8,820 bases of DNA from Streptococcaceae bacterium. Its GTDB lineage: Bacteria; Bacillota; Bacilli; Lactobacillales; Streptococcaceae. Each line of letters opens with the position of its first letter. The first letter of the stretch is position 1. The position numbers and the translations under genes were made by a program. Of the stretch, positions 1 through 6,457 are shown piece by piece. The notes beneath the pieces were generated by a model. The model made no database searches. It saw nothing but the letters and a program-made list of their open reading frames with translations, and was not told the DNA's origin. The stretch lies in NCBI GenBank assembly GCA_902836505.1, contig CADFQU010000026.1, positions 1 through 8,820 of the forward strand. The letters are read 5' to 3'.

Positions 1-1
1 A

Positions 2-142
2 CTTCTCGCTGAAGTTGCAGGGAAAAGTTATCGTCTAGAAAGAGGAGTAAAACGCATTCATTTCCGTAAGACCTTCAAGCTCTTGGTAAAAAATGCTATA
101 ATAAAAGGTATTAAATGCGAACGAAAAGGTTTGATGTTGTAA
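2..142 (+). other. Unidentified open tail, possibly the 3' end of an upstream gene
   Basis: One forward frame stays open from the window edge to a TAA at 140-142, giving about 46 residues that are rich in Lys and Arg (for example GVKRIHFRKTFKLL). The other two forward frames stop within the first 40 bases. I do not recognise the peptide. The promoter of the next operon (TATAAT at 97-102) lies inside it, so the tail may be non-coding, or a real gene end that overlaps a promoter. The reverse strand offers no convincing start here. Treat this as an unassigned edge. Confidence 0.2.
74..102 (+). promoter_or_regulatory. Extended -10 promoter of the sensor operon
   Basis: A perfect TATAAT at 97-102 is preceded by TGC (94-96), which makes an extended -10 element. 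The -35 position 17 bases upstream reads TTCAAG (74-79), a weak match, which is common for extended -10 promoters. Transcription would start near 109, leaving a leader of about 60 bases before the ATG at 170. No TGACA/TGTCA half-site of the kind seen at 4478-4540 is visible here, so the sequence gives no sign of autoregulation through that motif. Confidence 0.6.
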
Positions 143-169
143 AATAATTCGTTTTTAAGAGGAGAAGAG

Positions 170-1156
170 ATGGGGTTGGAAGAGGGAACTGATCAAAAGA
201 AACGCGATCGAGCGATGATCTATACGATATTTTTGAGCCTGGTTTTTGTGGTAGGGGTCATCTACTTGAATGCTAGTCAACTAAAGCCTGTGCGTGGTCA
301 GATGCGGATTGGCGTGACCTACATGACCATGAACAATGAATTCTATCAAACACTTAATGCAGAAATTGAACGAGTGGCTGACGAAAAAGGGGACTTGCTT
401 CTAGTTCGTAATCCAGAGTTAGACGAAGAAAAACAAAGTCAACAGATTGATTATTTTCGTCAACAAAAGGTCAATGTGATTGTGATTAATCCTGTAAAAG
501 GAGATAGCCCTAAAATCATTGCTTCCTTAAAGAGAGCCCAACAGGCAGGGATTAAAATCATTGCAGTGGACAGTCAGCTCAGCCATTTCACGGTGGATGC
601 CAGTGTGGTGTCGGATAATTACCAAGCAGGGGTCTTGGTAGCCCAGCGCTTGATGAAGCAGAAAAAAGAGGCGAAAATCCTCCTCTTAGAGCATAAGGGG
701 ACGATATCGGCAGAGCAACGGATTCAAGGGTTCTTAGATACGATTCAGTCGGAACCTGCCTATCAGATTGTTGGGAGAGAAGAGACTCGTGGGCAAACGG
801 AATTGGCCCTGCCAGCTGTTTCCCAGGTCATTCAGGACGGTCTTGCATTTGATGCTGTCGTGGCCTTAAATGATCGGGCAGCCATCGGAGCTTTAGCAGC
901 GATTAAGGAAAATCAATTAGCTATGCCGATTTCTATTTATGGAATCGATGGCTCTCCGGATATGAAGGTTTTGCTTTCGACGACGGATGATATTGAAGGG
1001 ACAGTTGCTCAATCTCCTCTTAAAATGGGAAGACAGGTGATGCAAGTGATTGAGTGCATGAGGACAGGTAAATCCTACAAGGAGCAATATAAGATCCCAG
1101 TAGAGATGATTGATAAGGATAATGTTGACCGATACGATGTCAACGGGTGGCAGTAA
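170..1156 (+). CDS. Membrane-anchored sugar-binding protein, RbsB-like (Peripla_BP_4 type)
   Basis: This 328-residue protein probably binds a sugar outside the cell and acts as a sensor partner. Residues 1-15 are charged, about 16-34 form one hydrophobic helix, and the binding domain starts near residue 45 (MRIGVTYMTMNNEFY). The fold is the ribose-binding type I class: a DxQ-like region near VDSQ (133-136), ALNDRAAIGA at 232-241 and GIDGSPD at 258-264 match the family hinge and ligand regions. There is no lipobox cysteine, so the helix is likely an uncleaved anchor, not a lipoprotein signal. The start follows AAGAGGAG (157-164) by 5 bases. The stop TAA shares one base with the kinase ATG (1156). 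No ABC transporter genes are adjacent, which argues for signalling, not transport. The ligand is unknown. Confidence 0.85.
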   Translation: MGLEEGTDQKKRDRAMIYTIFLSLVFVVGVIYLNASQLKPVRGQMRIGVTYMTMNNEFYQTLNAEIERVADEKGDLLLVRNPELDEEKQSQQIDYFRQQKVNVIVINPVKGDSPKIIASLKRAQQAGIKIIAVDSQLSHFTVDASVVSDNYQAGVLVAQRLMKQKKEAKILLLEHKGTISAEQRIQGFLDTIQSEPAYQIVGREETRGQTELALPAVSQVIQDGLAFDAVVALNDRAAIGALAAIKENQLAMPISIYGIDGSPDMKVLLSTTDDIEGTVAQSPLKMGRQVMQVIECMRTGKSYKEQYKIPVEMIDKDNVDRYDVNGWQ

Positions 1157-2475
1157 TGACCAAGCTCCGCGGCATTCGTTATAGTTTGATTTTATTAAAA
1201 ATCATTAATTTCATCGCCATTTTATTTAGCAGTTCGCTCTACCTACATGCGACCAATTACATCATTGCCAAGGGGCAAGGGTATCAATTATTGGAGCAAT
1301 TAAGAGCAATACCGAGTTCACCAGCTCAGAATTTTTGGATCTCCATTCTTCTCTTTGGAGGGATTCTTCTCATTACCTTTTATCGGATGCGTCAAGGGAC
1401 ACAGGAGTGGTCAGTTTTTGACAAATGGAATATTCTAGAAATACTGCTGATGCTAGGTGTCATGATGGCCCTCAGCTTCTCCTACAATGGGATCATCCTC
1501 TTGGTATTTGCTGATATCTTTTACGGTTCCAAAGAGTTTAGTAGTTCCAAAGATAGGCGCTACTGGTTTGCCTTTATCCTTCTGAGTTTTATAGTCCTCC
1601 TTGTGACCAATTATGACATTCTTTCTCTAGTTGTGCAATTGCCTTCGCTAGATGCCTATATTGCCTTCTATCCTTCATCGATTCGGATGCTCATCCTATT
1701 CGCTAAAAATGCGCTAGCTTCTTTAAATATGGTTGTCTTTATTATTTCTCTTCTCTTTTACATTTTATCGGTAGTGGCAGAGCACCATCGGATTGAAAAA
1801 GAGTTAGAAATGGTTTCGCAGGTTAATACGGAATTAAATAGCTACATGGCCCTTTCGGAAAAGATTGCGGAGGATCGGGAGCGCAAGCGAATAGCACGGG
1901 AAATTCATGATACTCTGGGCCATGCCTTGACGGGTATTTCTGCAGGGATTGATGCAGTTGGGGTTTTGATTGATATTGACCCTGGTCGTGCCAAGACCCA
2001 GCTTCAATCGGTCTCTACGGTGGTACGAGATGGAATCAAGGACGTCCGGGGCTCTTTGAACAAGCTTCGGCCAGGTGCCTTGGAGGACCATACCTTGAGG
2101 GATGCGGTTTTGAAATTGGTTCACGAATACCAAGCTATTTCCAACTTACAAGTCGAGCTAACCTATGACTGGGATGATGTAGATCTGGATGTCATGGTGG
2201 AGGACACCGTCTTTCGAGTGATTCAGGAGTCCATGACCAATTCTGTCCGCCACGGTCATGCGACCTACATGCAGATTTCATTTTTGGTGGAAGATGCCTA
2301 TGTCATGATTCTCCAAGATAATGGGGTCGGCTTTGACCAACTACAGGTCGGCTATGGCTTGAAACAAATGCGAGAGCGGGTCTCTATCTTGGGAGGAAGG
2401 ATAGAATTTGCCAATCGAAATGGATTTTATACACGAATTGAATTGCCCAAAGAAAAAGGAGGAAAGATTTTATGA
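1156..2475 (+). CDS. Sensor histidine kinase, NarL/DesK-type (HisKA_3 plus HATPase_c)
   Basis: Membrane sensor kinase of 439 residues that should autophosphorylate and pass phosphate to the next gene's product. The N-terminal half has about five or six hydrophobic segments (roughly 8-30, 60-77, 92-117, 136-152, 177-207) with only short loops between them. A linker rich in Glu and Lys leads to the HisKA_3 H-box REIHDTLGHALT; the phosphorylated His is about residue 251. The ATPase domain shows an N-box (ESMTNSVRHG, Asn about 362), G1 DNGVGF (388-393) and G2 GYGLKQMRERV (from 399). I chose ATG 1156 over the in-frame GTG at 1147 because GGGTGG (1145-1150) sits 5 bases ahead of the ATG, while the GTG has no good ribosome site. 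It overlaps the previous stop by 1 base and the next gene by 4. The lack of a large outer sensor domain suggests that the flanking binding proteins supply ligand sensing. Confidence 0.9.
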   Translation: MTKLRGIRYSLILLKIINFIAILFSSSLYLHATNYIIAKGQGYQLLEQLRAIPSSPAQNFWISILLFGGILLITFYRMRQGTQEWSVFDKWNILEILLMLGVMMALSFSYNGIILLVFADIFYGSKEFSSSKDRRYWFAFILLSFIVLLVTNYDILSLVVQLPSLDAYIAFYPSSIRMLILFAKNALASLNMVVFIISLLFYILSVVAEHHRIEKELEMVSQVNTELNSYMALSEKIAEDRERKRIAREIHDTLGHALTGISAGIDAVGVLIDIDPGRAKTQLQSVSTVVRDGIKDVRGSLNKLRPGALEDHTLRDAVLKLVHEYQAISNLQVELTYDWDDVDLDVMVEDTVFRVIQESMTNSVRHGHATYMQISFLVEDAYVMILQDNGVGFDQLQVGYGLKQMRERVSILGGRIEFANRNGFYTRIELPKEKGGKIL

Positions 2476-3158
2476 TCAAAGTAATGATTGCGGATGACCA
2501 AGCACTGATTCGCGAGTCGCTCCAAATTATTTTGTCTGCCCATCAAGATATTCAGGTGACTTCTGCAGTGGCGGACGGTCACGAGGTGCTAGAGCGAATC
2601 CCTCAAGATCGACCAGATGTCGTATTGATGGATATTCGTATGCCCAAGATGGATGGTGTGATGGCAACAAAAGAAGTCAAGGAACGCTTCCCTGAGGTTA
2701 AAATCATCATTCTGACCACCTTTGACGATGATGATTTCATCTTTCGTGCTTTGAAATATGGAGCTTCAGGGTATTTGCTTAAAGGGGCTTCAACAGAGGA
2801 GCTCTACCAAGCCATTCAAATTGTTTATCATGGGGGAGCCATGATAAACCCTAATATTGCTAGTAAGGTTTTTCAGATTTTTTCTCAGATGGCTCAGAGC
2901 AATTACACCATCTCCGTTTCTGAAGAATATGTGAGCGACTTATCCCTGACTGAATGGCGGATCATCCAGCAGGTTGGTTTTGGGGAGTCTAATAAGGAAA
3001 TCGCAGCCAAACTTTTCCTGTCTGAGGGAACGATTCGGAATTACCTGTCAACCATTTTGTCTAAGTTGAACCTGCGGGATCGGACCCAGCTAGCTATTTG
3101 GTCTGTTCAAAAAGGTGTGACCACTAAGGATTTTGGAACAGAAAGTGATGGCCGATGA
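2472..3158 (+). CDS. Response regulator, NarL/LuxR family
   Basis: DNA-binding response regulator of 228 residues, the evident partner of the overlapping kinase. The receiver domain (1 to about 120) has the acidic pair D8-D9, the phosphoacceptor D54 in VLMDIRMPKMDG, T82 in LTTFDDDD and K104 in YLLKGAS. The C-terminal LuxR-type helix-turn-helix covers about 157-212, with NKEIAAKLFLSEGTIRNYLS followed by LNLRDRTQLAIW. The usual LTxRE entry to this domain reads LTEWR, a small departure. AAAGGAGG (2455-2462) stands 9 bases ahead of the ATG. The gene overlaps both neighbours by ATGA, so translation is probably coupled. NarL-type regulators bind DNA as dimers on closely spaced half-sites, which fits the array at 4478-4540 upstream of the PTS operon; that link is inference. 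Confidence 0.92.
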   Translation: MIKVMIADDQALIRESLQIILSAHQDIQVTSAVADGHEVLERIPQDRPDVVLMDIRMPKMDGVMATKEVKERFPEVKIIILTTFDDDDFIFRALKYGASGYLLKGASTEELYQAIQIVYHGGAMINPNIASKVFQIFSQMAQSNYTISVSEEYVSDLSLTEWRIIQQVGFGESNKEIAAKLFLSEGTIRNYLSTILSKLNLRDRTQLAIWSVQKGVTTKDFGTESDGR

Positions 3159-4462
3159 AGAAAAAACGTAAGATACGAGGTACCAGATTTTTTCTAGGGA
3201 TCTTCTTGCTTCTTCTGCTTGCTGGAGGGATTTGGTGGCAGCGTCAGCCAAGGATTGTCCGTTTGGGGGTCTACGCAGGATCTAGCTGGGATGTACCCAC
3301 CCAAACAGAAGAAAAAGTCTTGGACCAAGCGATTGCTCGTTTTGAAAAAACGCATCCAGGGGTAAAGATTGTCTATGAAAGCGGGATTCCGAAGAATAAG
3401 TATGCGAACTGGTTAGCCAATCAGATCCTCCATGGACAGGAGCCAGATCTATATATGGTATCCAGTACAGAGTTACCAGTGTTAGCGGCGCGTGGGGCGG
3501 TGGAAGATTTGACCCCCTTGATGGAAAAACAGGTCGATCCTTCTCATTTTTATCCAGTTGCTCTAGAAGCCGGCAAGTACAAGAATCGTCAATATGCCCT
3601 CCCATTTGAGAGCAATCCTGTTTTGATGTGTGTCAATAAGGATTTATTGGAAAAGGAAGGGATTGCTATTCCGAAAGAGGGGTGGACCTTGGAGGAATTT
3701 TATGCTATTTGTCAAAAAGTGACGAAGGATACGGATGGAGATGGGGAGCTAGATCAGTTTGGAAGTACAGATTATACTTGGCGAGAGGCTTTGGCAGCCT
3801 ACGGGGGACAGCTGTTCCGCCAGGATAACATTAGTCTGACGAGTAAAGAAATGAAGCGCTCGCTCTATTTTGTCGAAAAACTTGAAGCTCTTCATGGGAA
3901 CTTTAATGTCACTTCCAAGGATTTTGATGAAGGAAAGGTCGCTTTTTATCCGATGACCTTGGCCCAGTACAGAACTTATAAACCATATCCCTATCATGTT
4001 GCCAAGTATTCGAATTTCACTTGGACCTGTATCCCTATGCCCGGGGCTTCTGGCTCTACTCCATCAACCTTAGTGGAGACGTCCTTATTTGCTCTGTCTT
4101 CTCGGGCCAGTGCTAGCAAGGAGGCCAAGGAATTCATGGAATTTTTGACCCAGGACCAGCAGGTCCAGCAGGAGCTCTTTCGGCAGTCTCAGGGAACCTC
4201 TGTCCTCCCTTCGGTGGTCAATAGTTCGGAAAGTCGGGACCTCCTTAAAGCGGATGACTTTGGGTCCGACTCCCTGACGAATCGGACCCTGGACCGAATT
4301 ATGAAGAAAGCTGTCCTGAGCACTCCTGGGAACCTGCCAACTGATATCTGGGATCGATTGGACTATCTCATTCATAATGCCCTTAAAGCAAAAGATATTG
4401 ATAATCAATTGCCTCAAATTCAAAAGATTATTGAGGAAATGCTTCGGGAAAAGTTTCGTTAA
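3155..4462 (+). CDS. Membrane-anchored extracellular solute-binding protein, family 1
   Basis: This 435-residue protein resembles ABC carbohydrate-binding proteins (SBP_bac_1). A basic N-terminus (MKKKRKIRGTR) precedes one hydrophobic helix at about 12-28, then the mature domain: FEKTHPGVKIVYE (63-75), ANQILHGQEPDLYM (88-101), LPFESNPVLMCVNKDLLEKEGI (149-170 region) and WTLEEFYAIC (177-186). There is no lipobox cysteine after the helix, so it is likely anchored by an uncleaved segment. DTDGDGELD at 192-200 is an EF-hand-like loop that may bind calcium, a feature seen in some members of this family. Its ribosome site is poor (GAAAGTGA, 3141-3148), so expression probably depends on coupling through the ATGA overlap with the regulator gene. 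With no permease or ATPase nearby, a sensing role with the kinase is more likely than transport. It belongs to a different binding-protein class from the first gene. Confidence 0.85.
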   Translation: MKKKRKIRGTRFFLGIFLLLLLAGGIWWQRQPRIVRLGVYAGSSWDVPTQTEEKVLDQAIARFEKTHPGVKIVYESGIPKNKYANWLANQILHGQEPDLYMVSSTELPVLAARGAVEDLTPLMEKQVDPSHFYPVALEAGKYKNRQYALPFESNPVLMCVNKDLLEKEGIAIPKEGWTLEEFYAICQKVTKDTDGDGELDQFGSTDYTWREALAAYGGQLFRQDNISLTSKEMKRSLYFVEKLEALHGNFNVTSKDFDEGKVAFYPMTLAQYRTYKPYPYHVAKYSNFTWTCIPMPGASGSTPSTLVETSLFALSSRASASKEAKEFMEFLTQDQQVQQELFRQSQGTSVLPSVVNSSESRDLLKADDFGSDSLTNRTLDRIMKKAVLSTPGNLPTDIWDRLDYLIHNALKAKDIDNQLPQIQKIIEEMLREKFR

Positions 4463-4471
4463 GAAGAACTA

Positions 4472-4503
4472 GGCATCTGTCAAGTGACAGATGTCATTTT
4501 TTT
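4472..4503 (+). terminator. Rho-independent terminator of the sensor operon
   Basis: CATCTGTC (4474-4481) pairs perfectly with GACAGATG (4486-4493) around AAGT; a G-U and a G-C pair (4473/4494, 4472/4495) extend the stem to 10 pairs. Seven T follow at 4497-4503. It begins 10 bases after the stop at 4462. The stem arms are also part of the TGACA/TGTCA half-site array, so the element may work both as RNA terminator and as DNA binding site. Confidence 0.85.
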
Positions 4504-4540
4504 ATTGACAGATGTCAACTTTTCTTTGTGACAAATGACA
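4478..4540. promoter_or_regulatory. Array of seven TGACA/TGTCA half-sites, candidate regulator operator
   Basis: Half-sites start at 4478 (TGTCA), 4485 (TGACA), 4492 (TGTCA), 4506 (TGACA), 4513 (TGTCA), 4529 (TGACA) and 4536 (TGACA). Neighbouring starts differ by 7, 7, 14, 7, 16 and 7 bases. They pair into inverted repeats with 2-base centres: TGACAgaTGTCA at 4485-4496, TTGACAgaTGTCAA at 4505-4518 and the imperfect TGACAaaTGACA at 4529-4540. The centres of these three are 21 and 23 bases apart, about two helical turns. The last site abuts the -35 region of the PTS promoter, a good place for an activator. The NarL-type regulator encoded just upstream is the leading candidate for binding; that assignment is inference. 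Confidence 0.6.
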
Positions 4541-4541
4541 A

Positions 4542-4570
4542 TAGTAAAACGCTTTCAAAAGCAATACAAT
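4542..4570 (+). promoter_or_regulatory. PTS operon promoter with poor -35
   Basis: TACAAT at 4565-4570 is a good -10. The hexamer 17 bases upstream, TAGTAA (4542-4547), is a poor -35, and there is no TG extension. Transcription would start near 4577, about 20 bases before the ATG. A weak -35 directly downstream of a repeated operator suggests that the promoter needs an activator. Confidence 0.5.
4543..4557 (+). promoter_or_regulatory. Candidate cre (CcpA) site in the PTS promoter
   Basis: AGTAAAACGCTTTCA matches the 15-base consensus WTGNAANCGNWNNCA except at the TG pair, which reads GT. It lies between the -35 and -10 positions, where CcpA binding would block RNA polymerase. Catabolite control of a sugar PTS is expected in streptococci, but the loss of the TG makes this a moderate call. 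Confidence 0.45.
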
Positions 4571-4596
4571 AAGGTCATCAAAAAGGAGGCGAAAGG

Positions 4597-5037
4597 ATGA
4601 AGTATCTGGTATTAGTCAGTCATGGTGGACTGGCAGAAGGTCTGAAAAGTTCACTGGCAATGTTTGCTGGGGATAAGATAGATCAGGTGATTGCGGTCGG
4701 ACTGAAAGAAGGCAAATCGGTAGATGATTTTGCTCATGATTTTCGTCAGGCTCTAGCACCTTTGGCAGATGAGGACTCTGTCTTAGTTCTAGCGGACATT
4801 GTAGGTGGAAGTCCTTTGACAACAGCTGCAACGGTGCTAGAGGAGCAAGGAAAGCTGTCTGGAGCCTTGATCTTAGGTGGAATGAACTTGACCATGGCGC
4901 TGACAGCAGTTGTGATGAAGGACATGATGGAGGGGGCAGACTTAGCCCAAGTGATTTTATCCGAAGCTTCCACTGCCTTACAAGAATTTGCCCTTGCTTC
5001 AGTAGAGGGTGATGATGAAGAAGACGATGATATTTAA
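4597..5037 (+). CDS. PTS EIIA component, mannose family
   Basis: Cytoplasmic phosphocarrier of 146 residues that takes phosphate from HPr and passes it to EIIB. The phosphorylated His is H9 in MKYLVLVSHGGLAEGL, matching His10 of the E. coli mannose EIIA domain. LADIVGGSPLTTA (65-77) and GGMNLTMAL (94-102) are the other family motifs. It is a free-standing IIA, not fused to IIB as in ManX. The C-terminus is strikingly acidic (EGDDEEDDDI). AGGAGG (4584-4589) lies 7 bases before the ATG. It is first in the IIA-IIB-IIC-IID operon, and a 17-base gap separates it from IIB. The specific sugar cannot be read from this component. Confidence 0.92.
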   Translation: MKYLVLVSHGGLAEGLKSSLAMFAGDKIDQVIAVGLKEGKSVDDFAHDFRQALAPLADEDSVLVLADIVGGSPLTTAATVLEEQGKLSGALILGGMNLTMALTAVVMKDMMEGADLAQVILSEASTALQEFALASVEGDDEEDDDI

Positions 5038-5054
5038 TTTAGGGAGGTTAGAAA

Positions 5055-5549
5055 ATGGTAGTATCATTTGTACGCATTGATGACCGTATGATCCACGGTC
5101 AAACAGTAACTCGATGGGCTAAAGAAAAGCCTTGTGATGGCTTAATCGCCGTCAACGACGCAGCAGCTTCCAATAAGGTCTTGATCCAAGCCTATAAAGG
5201 GGCTTCAGATAAGAAAACCTTTGTTTGGACCAAGGAAGCTTTCAAGGAAAAATCTGCAAAAGTAACTGAATCAGAAACTCGCTATTTCTTGATTACCAAG
5301 AACCCCATCGATATGAAAGAAATTTTGGTCGACCAAGGATTTGTTCCAGGGGATGTCAAAGAAATCATTGTCGGTCCTGCAAATGACCGTCCGGGTGCTG
5401 TGAAATTGGGGAACAACCAATCCATCACCCAGGAAGAAGCAGAAGCTATTGAAGCTATTCAGGCTGCTGGTTACAAGGTAAAATTCCAGTTGTTACCAGA
5501 TGTGTCGATTGGTTACTGGGATGATTTTAAATCAAAATTCGGATTCTAG
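5055..5549 (+). CDS. PTS EIIB component, mannose/fructose/sorbose family
   Basis: Cytoplasmic 164-residue EIIB, of normal family length, which phosphorylates the incoming sugar. The phosphorylated His is H14 in the signature VRIDDRMIHGQTVTRW. This subfamily uses histidine, unlike the cysteine of glucose-type EIIB. VNDAAASNK (about 33-41) and the C-terminal LLPDVSIGYWDDFKSKFGF region also fit the family. AGGGAGG (5041-5047) is 7 bases ahead of the ATG. A 64-base gap separates it from IIC; I see no terminator or convincing promoter in that gap, so all four PTS genes probably share one transcript. Confidence 0.92.
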   Translation: MVVSFVRIDDRMIHGQTVTRWAKEKPCDGLIAVNDAAASNKVLIQAYKGASDKKTFVWTKEAFKEKSAKVTESETRYFLITKNPIDMKEILVDQGFVPGDVKEIIVGPANDRPGAVKLGNNQSITQEEAEAIEAIQAAGYKVKFQLLPDVSIGYWDDFKSKFGF

Positions 5550-5613
5550 AAAGGGGAGCACATTCTAGCTCTTCGTCACTAAACTATATTTACAAACAAA
5601 AGGAGCGTTTGTT

Positions 5614-6456
5614 ATGACAATTTCATGGATTCAAGCAATCTTGCTTGGTATTTTCGCCAGCTTGTCTTCAATGCCTGGTATGGGTGGTTCCAGTATCGGG
5701 AACTATACACTTGGTCGTCCCCTGGTCGGAGGTTTGATTTCAGGGTTGATCCTTGGAGATGTGACAACCGGTATCATGGTCGGGGTTGCCCTTCAGGTCG
5801 TATACATCGCCTTGGTTACTCCTGGTGGAACTGTATCTGCCGATGTGCGGGCTATTTCTTATATCGGAATTCCTCTTTCTATCTTATTTGTTCATGCTAA
5901 CAATATTACTGGTGAGGCAGCAATTGCAGCAGCAGCAGCCCCAATCGGTGCAGCCGTTGGGACCATCGGTACCGTTCTTTTCTACGGTACTGCGACAATG
6001 AATTTGCTTTGGCAACACATCGGTTGGAAAGCCGTTGAAGAAGGAAACTTCAAAAAACTCTACGCAGTTGACTGGGTTTACCCTTGGATCTCTCATTTCC
6101 TCTTCTCTTTCCTTCCAACAATGATTATCACCAAATTCGGTGAAAACATGGTGGATTTGATGAAACAATACCTTCCGATGGATGGTTACTGGATGAAAGC
6201 CCTCTTTACAGTCGGTGCCCTTCTTCCATGTGTCGGTATTGCTATCCTCTTGAAGCAAATCGTTACAGAAGTGAGAGACTTCATTCCATTCTTTGTTGGA
6301 TTTACTTTGGCAAAATCTCTTGGCTTGAACTTGGTAGCGAGTGCGGTAGTTTCATTAATCTTTGCAGTGATCTACTATGAACTTGAAGTGATTAAAACAA
6401 TGAAAGTCGTCCCTGCTGGAGTAAATGACTTTGACGATGATGAGGAGGATATCTAA
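5614..6456 (+). CDS. PTS EIIC component, mannose family membrane subunit
   Basis: Integral membrane subunit of 280 residues that forms the sugar channel with EIID. Hydrophobic segments run along most of its length. The conserved N-terminal block is present: GRPLVGGLISGLILGD (34-49), TGIMVGVALQVVYIAL (52-67) and TPGGTVSADV (69-78). An Ala-rich segment lies at 101-115. The C-terminus is acidic (NDFDDDEEDI), recalling the tail of the IIA protein; part of that tail is encoded by the GAGGAGG that serves as ribosome site for IID. Its own site AGGAG (5601-5605) is 8 bases ahead of the ATG. Only one base separates its stop from the IID start, which suggests tight translational coupling of the two membrane partners. 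Confidence 0.92.
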   Translation: MTISWIQAILLGIFASLSSMPGMGGSSIGNYTLGRPLVGGLISGLILGDVTTGIMVGVALQVVYIALVTPGGTVSADVRAISYIGIPLSILFVHANNITGEAAIAAAAAPIGAAVGTIGTVLFYGTATMNLLWQHIGWKAVEEGNFKKLYAVDWVYPWISHFLFSFLPTMIITKFGENMVDLMKQYLPMDGYWMKALFTVGALLPCVGIAILLKQIVTEVRDFIPFFVGFTLAKSLGLNLVASAVVSLIFAVIYYELEVIKTMKVVPAGVNDFDDDEEDI

Positions 6457-6457
6457 G

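Noticed and set aside
120..153. AACGAA/TTCGTT inverted repeat in the leader of the sensor operon
   Set aside because: Only 6 pairs with a 22-base loop and a short T run; too weak for a terminator or riboswitch call.
1147..1158. GTG at 1147 as kinase start
   Set aside because: It has no suitable ribosome site; the ATG at 1156 has GGGTGG five bases upstream and a stop/start overlap like its neighbours.
5550..5613. Possible promoter or hairpin between EIIB and EIIC (TATATT-like bases, GAGC/GCTC, repeated ATTCTAG)
   Set aside because: No matching -35, only a 4-bp stem, and the repeat is short; read as ordinary intergenic sequence within an operon.
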